The position numbers and the translations under genes are program-made. This document shows positions 6,740 through 10,843 of a stretch of 10,843 nucleotides of DNA, in pieces. The stretch's first letter is position 1. The number at the start of each line of letters is the position of its first letter. Under the pieces are notes generated by a model. It saw only the letters and a program-made list of their open reading frames with translations, searched no databases and was not told where the DNA came from. The stretch is from an uncultured Sutterella sp. (GTDB lineage Bacteria > Pseudomonadota > Gammaproteobacteria > Burkholderiales > Burkholderiaceae_F). Location: NCBI GenBank assembly GCA_934255515.1, contig CAKQON010000061.1:1-10843 (forward strand). The letters are read 5' to 3'.

Positions 6740-7143
6740 TGGAATAATCCCTGATAGAGACGAATACGAACAAATTTTCGTGAGCGATTCGTCACGGAAA
6801 AACATGCCCGAATTGTAAAGGCTGAAGGCCGGTTTGAACGTGCATCAGGAAAAACCACATGCCGCTGCGAGCGGGACTGCAGTCATTTCAAATCGTGTTA
6901 TTTACATCACGTATTATCGTGTTTATTTTGTTGCTCAATGTGTGTCGGATGGAGCATATAGTAGAGGTATGAAACGAGATCCTCGCGCGATCTTTGAGCG
7001 GCGGATCGGTCAGGTTTATTTTGCATGCTCCCGATTCATGCAGAGCGCATCTTGATTCGGTTTTACGCCCTTCAGGCATCGCGCCGGGGTCCTCCATTTC
7101 CCAGACCCCGCTCAACGGCGTCAAATTAAAAGGAGCAAAAAGG
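6740..7143. promoter_or_regulatory. shared control region between the LysR gene and the AbgA-like gene
   Basis: A 404-base AT-rich divergent intergenic region. It contains a nested dyad next to the regulator (6759-6793), a direct repeat of ATCGTGTT(A/T) starting at 6892 and 6916, and the dyad CACG-TATTAT-CGTG at 6908-6921 overlapping the second repeat; these are plausible LysR sites. A weak promoter towards the hydrolase is TTGCTC (6931-6936), 18 bases, CATATA (6955-6960). This would leave a leader of roughly 175 bases carrying a TGCATG/CATGCA dyad (7022-7042) and a 7-bp CGGGGTC/GACCCCG hairpin (7085-7110) before the AGGAG at 7131-7135. The assignments are visual and individually weak. Confidence 0.5.
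6759..6793. repeat. nested inverted repeat in front of the LysR gene
   Basis: GACGAAT (6759-6765) and ATTCGTC (6787-6793) enclose ACGAA (6766-6770) and TTCGT (6777-6781), giving 12 pairs with a 5-base bulge (GAGCG) and a 6-base loop. It sits 20 bases upstream of the regulator start, where an autoregulatory operator or a 5'-UTR hairpin would be expected. Confidence 0.45.
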
Positions 7144-8421
7144 ATGTCCTGCCTTTGCAAGTATCACGACGAACTCATCAGCACCCGTCGTCACCTTCAC
7201 ACCATGCCTGAGGAAGGCTGGAGCGAATTCACGACGACGGCATACATCGTCGAGAAGCTGCGCAAGCTCGGCTATGAAGTTCTGATGGGCAAGAAGGTCA
7301 TCAACCCCGACAACTGCCTCGGCCGCAGCCAGAAGGTGGTCGAAGCGGGCCTCGCCTATGCGCGCAAGAACGGCGTTTCCGAAGAGCTTCTGAAGGAAAT
7401 GGACGGTCTCACGGGCTGCGTCGGCGTGATGGATACGGGCCGCCCCGGTCCCACGCTCGCGATCCGCTTCGACATCGACTGCGTGCCGGTGACCGAATCG
7501 ACGGATGCCGACCATATTCCCGCGAAGGAGGGCTTCTGCTCGACCCGTCCGGGCCTCATGCATGCCTGCGGCCACGACGCTCATACCTCCACGGGCCTTG
7601 CCGTCGCGCACTGGTTTGCCGACCACAAGGACGAAATGAAGGGCAAGCTCAAGATTCTCTTCCAGCCGGCTGAAGAAGGCGTGCGCGGCGCTGCCGGCAT
7701 GGCCGCCTCGGGCATCGTCGACGATGCGGACTATTTCCTCGGCGCTCACATCGCCATGATGTGCAAGACGGGCGAACTCTCCGTCAAGCCTTACGGCTTC
7801 CTCTGCACGACGAAGCTCGACGTTACCTACACGGGCCGTCCGGCTCACGCGGGCGTCGAACCCAATGCCGGCCGCAACGCCATGGCCGCCGCCTGCAACG
7901 CGTTCGTGCAGCTTCTCGGCATTGCCCGCCACGGCTCCGGCATGACCCGCATCAACGTGGGCCAGCTCATCGCCGGCGAAGGCCGCAACGTGATTCCGTC
8001 GCATGCCCTCATGAAGATGGAAGTCCGCGGCGAAACGGGCGACATCAATCAGTACATGTACGACGCGGCCGTCGCCATCATCAAGGGCTGCGCGATCAGC
8101 CAGGGCTGCGAATACAAGATTGAGAAGATGGGCGAAGCCGTCGACCTCACGAACGACGAAGAGCTCGTCGACGTCCTCACGAAGGCCGGTGAAGCCGTTG
8201 AAGGCATGACCGTCCGCAAGGACCCGATGAACTTCGGCGGCTCCGAAGACGCCACCATCCTCGCTCGCCGCGTTCAGGCGCACGGCGGCAAAGCTGCGCT
8301 CTTCGTGATCGGCGCGAACCGTCCGTCCGGCCATCACACGTCGAAGTTCGACATTGACGAAAAGGCGCTGGATCAGGGCCTCGCCGTCTGGACGAACGCC
8401 GTGAAGGAAATCCTCGGCTGA
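7144..8421 (+). CDS. M20 family aminoacyl-glutamate amidohydrolase, AbgA-like
   Basis: A 425-residue zinc amidohydrolase resembling p-aminobenzoyl-glutamate hydrolase subunit A along most of its length. The start at 7144 follows AGGAG (7131-7135) by 8 bases and gives the family opening (CKYHDELISTRRHLHTMPE). Motifs include RFDIDCVPVTE (D110/D112), HACGHDAH (C142, H144), FQPAEEG (E177, E178), H202 in GAHIA, the lid-domain RPAHAGVEPNAGRNA, GSEDAT (366-371) and GHH (396-398). AbgA-specific similarity includes GWSEF, KKVINP near residue 51, and DTGRPGP. In E. coli, AbgA pairs with AbgB to split p-aminobenzoyl-glutamate from folate breakdown. Here no abgB or abgT follows, because a terminator does, so it probably acts alone, perhaps on another N-acyl amino acid. 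Substrate is uncertain; enzyme class is firm. Confidence 0.9.
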   Translation: MSCLCKYHDELISTRRHLHTMPEEGWSEFTTTAYIVEKLRKLGYEVLMGKKVINPDNCLGRSQKVVEAGLAYARKNGVSEELLKEMDGLTGCVGVMDTGRPGPTLAIRFDIDCVPVTESTDADHIPAKEGFCSTRPGLMHACGHDAHTSTGLAVAHWFADHKDEMKGKLKILFQPAEEGVRGAAGMAASGIVDDADYFLGAHIAMMCKTGELSVKPYGFLCTTKLDVTYTGRPAHAGVEPNAGRNAMAAACNAFVQLLGIARHGSGMTRINVGQLIAGEGRNVIPSHALMKMEVRGETGDINQYMYDAAVAIIKGCAISQGCEYKIEKMGEAVDLTNDEELVDVLTKAGEAVEGMTVRKDPMNFGGSEDATILARRVQAHGGKAALFVIGANRPSGHHTSKFDIDEKALDQGLAVWTNAVKEILG

Positions 8422-8433
8422 TAGCACCCTGAG

Positions 8434-8463
8434 GTGAAGCTTCTCTCCTTCCGGGGAGAAGCT
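8434..8463 (+). other. hairpin after the AbgA-like gene
   Basis: GCTTCTCTCC pairs with GGGGAGAAGC (one wobble) around TTCC, shortly after the stop codon at 8421. There is no T run, so it probably protects the mRNA 3' end upstream of the real terminator. Confidence 0.45.
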
Positions 8464-8479
8464 CCTCAAAAGGAAAAGC

Positions 8480-8520
8480 GGCGCGAAGCTCCGGAATTTA
8501 GCGGAGTTCCGCGCCTTTTT
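8480..8520 (+). terminator. intrinsic terminator, probably bidirectional
   Basis: GGCGCGAAGCTCCG and CGGAGTTCCGCGCC (8480-8493 and 8502-8515) form a 14-bp stem with one mismatch and one wobble, followed by TTTTT (8516-8520) on the plus strand. AAAA at 8474-8477 gives a shorter T run on the minus strand. It lies between the convergent hydrolase and LysR genes and can end both. Confidence 0.9.
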
Positions 8521-8549
8521 GCGTTCGGGGGCATCAGGTTCTCCAGGCC

Positions 8550-9455
8550 TCAGGCGGACGGCAACGCCTCCGCAAAGGGACCGGTCGAAAAGTCCTTCGC
8601 CATGCCTCTTGCCATTGCCACGAGCCGCATGAGGGCGGGCGACGCCGTGGAGAGCGAGGGAAGCGCGATCCCGAGCGTCACGCGCTCCTGGGGCGAGAAG
8701 GGCTTCAGCACCACATTGCCCTTGAGGTTGATGCTCTGGAGGCGGTTGTTGACCGAAACGCCGAGCCCCGCATTCACCATGGCATAGGCGGAATAGGGGT
8801 CGTTGGTGATGAGGTGCGTTTTGGGAGCCGTTCTGTGGCGCGTGAAGAAGTCGTCGATATCGGTGTTGTGGTGCACGCGCGGATAGATGAAAGGCTCTTT
8901 CGTGATGTCTTCTGCGGTCACAGTATCACGGCTCGCAAGCGGATGCTCAGGCGGGAGCCAGGCGACGAATTCCGTTTCCATCAGCGGGAAGAAGTCCCCG
9001 TCATAGGAATGCTGAGAAAGAAACGCGCAGTCGAGGGTGCCGTCCTTCAAGCGCGTGACGAGTTCCTGGTCGGTGCCTTCAACGGTGGAGAGCGTAATCG
9101 CCGGATAAGCGTCGGAGAAGTGCTTGAGGAGGGGCGGCAGCCACGTGGTCGAGATGCTGAAGTAGCTCCCGATCGTGAGTTCGCCCATGACGAGGCCCTT
9201 GACGGCAGCAATTTCCTCATGAACGCGCTTTTCAGCGAGAAGGAGCTCTCTCAGGCGCGCAATGACGGGCTCCGCTCCCTTGGCGGGGACGACGCCTCTG
9301 CGGCCGCGAAGAAGGAGCGTCGTTTTAAGCTCATCCTCGAGCGACGTGATCTGGCGGTTGAGGCCCGACTGCGTCATGCCGAGCTTTTCTGCCGCAAGCG
9401 AAAAACTTCCTGCCTCTATGGCAGTGATGAGGTAGGAAACCTTTTCGAGATTCAT
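8550..9455 (-). CDS. LysR family transcriptional regulator
   Basis: A 301-residue LysR-type regulator with the canonical N-terminal helix-turn-helix: MNLEKVSYLITAIEAGSFSL, then AAEKLGMTQSGLNRQITSLE (about residues 2-60). The effector-binding domain begins near residue 90 (GELTIGSYFSISTTWLPPLL) and has a normal length. The start at 9455 is preferred over 9521 because the domain then starts at residue 2, and GGAG stands 11 bases upstream. It is convergent with the AbgA-like gene and divergent from the broken plus-strand fragment at 9623. LysR genes often control the divergent neighbour, so the original target may be that damaged gene; this is inference. Nothing indicates its effector. Confidence 0.92.
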   Translation of the reverse strand: MNLEKVSYLITAIEAGSFSLAAEKLGMTQSGLNRQITSLEDELKTTLLLRGRRGVVPAKGAEPVIARLRELLLAEKRVHEEIAAVKGLVMGELTIGSYFSISTTWLPPLLKHFSDAYPAITLSTVEGTDQELVTRLKDGTLDCAFLSQHSYDGDFFPLMETEFVAWLPPEHPLASRDTVTAEDITKEPFIYPRVHHNTDIDDFFTRHRTAPKTHLITNDPYSAYAMVNAGLGVSVNNRLQSINLKGNVVLKPFSPQERVTLGIALPSLSTASPALMRLVAMARGMAKDFSTGPFAEALPSA

Positions 9456-9622
9456 GGCAGGGAAACTCCGCGGTAAATTTGCGCCGGAACCAAAAAGCAC
9501 ATCGATTGTACGCATTTCCAATTCGAATAGCGATGACCGTTTTCAAGTCGGGATCCCGCATAATTTCTAGGAAAGAACAGATTTTTGTTCTTGCTTTGAG
9601 AAGAGTTCCGGGAGGAGCGGAA
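9456..9622. promoter_or_regulatory. intergenic region upstream of the second LysR gene
   Basis: A divergent intergenic stretch with an AAGAACA-GATTTT-TGTTCTT hairpin (9573-9592) and a strong GGGAGGAG ribosome site (9610-9617) pointing to the right. A CATAAT (9559-9564) resembles a -10 box, but no -35 at a proper distance was found, so the promoter is not assigned. Confidence 0.35.
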
Positions 9623-9871
9623 ATGTCGGCAGCGCCATCATAAGAATCCCCTGTCGGGCCGAGAGACTGGTCGCGGGCCGAGGTTAAGGACGGCGTCTGC
9701 ACGATCATCCTCGTTCTCTCGAAGGTCGAGAAGCTTTTCGATACGGATGTCCCGGTTCCAGGCGAATGCGTGGCGCTCGACAGCGACGTGCTCGGTTTCT
9801 TCACGAGCACCATCAAGAAGCACCACAAAACGTGCCGCGAATTTCGGGAGTGTGTAGATTTTTGTGTCTAG
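9623..9871 (+). pseudogene. unidentified coding fragment with an in-frame stop at codon 7
   Basis: An ATG at 9623 stands 5 bases after GGGAGGAG, an excellent ribosome site. It reads M-S-A-A-P-S, meets TAA (9641-9643), and then continues in the same frame for 75 codons to TAG (9869-9871). The continuation has codon use like the neighbouring genes and plausible protein texture (GVCTIILVLSKVEKLFDTDV, then CVALDSDVLGFFTSTIKKHH). There is no other ATG, GTG or TTG before the GTG at about codon 53, so it cannot be a freestanding gene. I do not recognise the family. It is most likely the 5' part of a gene that was interrupted when the mobile DNA to the right arrived. Antisense reading frames exist but have no ribosome site. 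Confidence 0.45.
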
Positions 9872-9912
9872 CGCGGGTTTACGATGGAGCTTGGTTGCTC
9901 GCTAGCGGGGCA

Positions 9913-10101
9913 TTAACCCCCAAGTACTTCGGGGCTGTCAAAGCCTGCTTCAGTCCCATCAGCTTTTAGTTGCCGCAACCAACGATACACGCAGCTTGTC
10001 GCGATACTATATTCGCGGTGCACCTGTTCAACCTTAATCTCCTTGGAAATGATTCTCCCAAGGATTTGATTTTTCTTTTCGAGCGGATATGGGGTGCCCA
10101 T
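9913..10101 (-). CDS. IS3-type transposase OrfA fragment (helix-turn-helix)
   Basis: A 62-residue protein from ATG 10101 to TAA at 9913-9915. Most of it resembles the N-terminal helix-turn-helix of IS3-family OrfA: a basic start (PYPLEKKNQILGRII), then VEQVHREYSIATSCVYRWLRQLK, whose helix pair ends in the typical YRW. Full OrfA proteins are about 90-110 residues and continue with a leucine-rich coil; here that part is missing and the frame stops after SPEVLGG, so it is a truncated copy. No OrfB (DDE domain) is adjacent. There is no Shine-Dalgarno before the ATG, and the true start may lie in another frame upstream. Probably not functional. Confidence 0.6.
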   Translation of the reverse strand: MGTPYPLEKKNQILGRIISKEIKVEQVHREYSIATSCVYRWLRQLKADGTEAGFDSPEVLGG

Positions 10102-10309
10102 TTATTAACGAAGTCATCATTTAGTTTACGCAACTCAGATAACTTCATTGATTAACTTGAATTTTCATTGATCCATACGTAACTAATAGATGATCGCCTT
10201 AATATCTTCTCCGTGCCCTCCTGATTAGCGATTAGGAAGTATTTTGACAGAGAGGGTAACTGTTTGGCCGTAAATTTGGCTGAGAAGGTATTTGAAGTAG
10301 AAACTGATT
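10102..10309. other. AT-rich stretch without a recognisable gene
   Basis: About 200 bases between the OrfA fragment and the integrase terminator. Reading frames are short and unlike any protein I know. A perfect TTGACA (10244-10249) is present, but no -10 box stands 16-18 bases after it. I see no RNA gene. Confidence 0.4.
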
Positions 10310-10357
10310 AAAAAACTCCTCTCCCCTTGCCGCGGCCGATAGGGAGTAAGGAGTTTT
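10310..10357 (-). terminator. intrinsic terminator after the integrase remnant
   Basis: AAAACTCCT (10312-10320) pairs with AGGAGTTTT (10349-10357), with CTCCC and GGGAG pairing inside. On the minus strand the stem runs into six T's (10315-10310). It lies 17 bases past the integrase stop codon and is still intact; on the plus strand TTTT also follows, so it may work in both directions. Confidence 0.8.
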
Positions 10358-10373
10358 AGCGTAGCGCAGAAGA

Positions 10374-10647
10374 TTATGTGTTCAGCAGAGCGTAACAGTA
10401 TTTTCCCCAGGCATCCATGATTCGGCGGCGTTCGTTGGCGAGACGGGCTCGATTGTACGCACCATTGTTCGGATCTTTCTTGGAGTGAAACAGGTATAGT
10501 TCCTCCTCGGTTATTGTCCTTGGCCCACGTTCTAAACGACGCGCGTGCCGTACCGAGTTGACGTTGTAGGTATCTACTGGCATGAAAATCGCTGTTGGAT
10601 GGCGCAACGAAAACTCTGGACGCCGCCAGCAGTGCGTGACAGATTTC
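10374..10647 (-). pseudogene. C-terminal remnant of a P4-type tyrosine integrase, frameshifted
   Basis: Two frames together spell the end of a phage/island integrase. Frame one, from the stop at 10648-10650, gives VFVAPSNSDF and then LGTARASFRTWAKDNN, matching the box around the second catalytic arginine, although the usual H of HGxxR is L here. The second frame, from about 10515 to 10374, gives LFHSKKDPNNGAYNRARLAN (conserved H and the presumed nucleophile Y) and ERRRIMDAWGKYC, the typical family ending. The frameshift lies at about 10500-10520, possibly with a small deletion. The catalytic core's N-terminal half and the DNA-binding domain are absent upstream. An apparent continuous gene of 77 codons from TTG 10607 in the second frame is only partly integrase-like. 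It cannot be active. Confidence 0.7.
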
Positions 10648-10651
10648 TTAA

Positions 10652-10843
10652 GCGGGATTTAAGGATAAAACATCGGATTCTTTGAACGGATCCGTGGATT
10701 TTTTGGATTGCACCACCGCGGCATTGGATGCCGCCACGGAGATAATGGATTTTCTCCACACGCTAACCTTGATATTTCACCTGGCCGCGGAGCTCCAGTC
10801 TCCGCGGTCTAATTGAGAATGAATCGCATCTAGCATCCAGAAA
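10652..10843 (+). other. unexplained stretch with GGAT-rich repeats and a hairpin
   Basis: A plus-strand frame without a start codon is open from 10652 to TGA at 10814-10816 and reads like an L-D-x-A-T repeat (VDFLDCTTAALDAATEIMDF). GGAT occurs eight times between 10655 and 10750. A CCGCGGAG/CTCCGCGG hairpin (8 bp, 7-base loop) lies at 10785-10807. I do not recognise a gene; it could be the 3' end of a reading frame broken upstream, or non-coding. Confidence 0.3.

Larger units (their letters stand above)
9872..10816. mobile_element. decayed mobile-element region (IS fragment plus integrase remnant)
   Basis: From about 9.9 kb the sequence becomes AT-richer than the rest of the window and contains only broken mobile genes: an OrfA-type transposase fragment, then the frameshifted 3' end of a tyrosine integrase gene. 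No terminal inverted repeats, target duplication, tRNA gene or att repeat could be found by eye, so the edges are approximate. The CTAGCG/CGCTAG dyad at 9868-9905 lies near the left junction but does not look like a known IS end. Confidence 0.5.

Noticed and set aside
7126..8469. 447-codon minus-strand frame opposite the AbgA-like gene
   Set aside because: No ribosome site or recognisable domain; the plus-strand gene has all M20 metal ligands and a good Shine-Dalgarno.
10244..10249. Perfect TTGACA as a promoter -35 box
   Set aside because: No -10-like hexamer at 16-18 bases and no gene downstream.
1..10843. CRISPR arrays, rRNA and tRNA genes
   Set aside because: No regularly spaced repeats and no cloverleaf or conserved T-loop sequence were found by eye on either strand.

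Overview
The window looks like a high-GC chromosomal segment of a host-associated Burkholderiales relative of the Sutterella/Parasutterella type. This is inferred from codon style and gene content only; no marker gene is present. Every gene from 1 to about 9.5 kb has a GC-rich third codon position. From about 9.9 kb the composition turns AT-richer, and only remnants of mobile DNA can be recognised there.

Left part (1-4222, minus strand): a lysine/diaminopimelate operon. Reading along the minus strand it runs lysine riboswitch (4012-4174), intrinsic terminator (3886-3924), dapA, dapB, dapH, an M20-family N-acetyl-diaminopimelate deacetylase, then the first 14 codons of another gene leaving the window at base 1. 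Together these encode DHDP synthesis, its reduction, N-acetylation of tetrahydrodipicolinate and the later deacetylation. That is the acetylase variant of the pathway, best known from Firmicutes, rather than the succinylase variant usual in Proteobacteria. The aminotransferase step is not visible. The riboswitch was recognised from its conserved core and from helices P2, P2a, P3 and P4, all of which can be paired by eye. It is flanked by an unusual set of four mutually complementary segments that could form competing hairpins.

Middle (4296-8520): a secreted polar amino-acid binding protein gene (minus) sits directly upstream of the riboswitch with no permease or ATPase beside it. Next come a YbaK/ProX-type aminoacyl-tRNA deacylase gene broken by a one-base frameshift in a G5C5 run (minus), a LysR regulator (minus), and, divergent from it, an AbgA-like M20 aminoacyl-glutamate hydrolase (plus). 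The LysR/AbgA-like divergent pair recalls the abgR-abgA layout of enterobacteria. A strong hairpin at 8480-8520 ends the hydrolase gene and probably also the convergent second LysR gene.

Right part (8550-10843): the second LysR gene (minus) faces a short plus-strand coding fragment that has a good ribosome binding site but an in-frame TAA at codon 7. Beyond it lie an IS3-type OrfA fragment, the frameshifted C-terminal end of a P4-type tyrosine integrase with its terminator, and an unexplained hairpin-bearing stretch. This end reads as a decayed integration site.

The most interesting object is the riboswitch leader (3886-4222): a lysine aptamer controlling a complete acetylase-type dap cluster, embedded in a symmetrical set of alternative stems.
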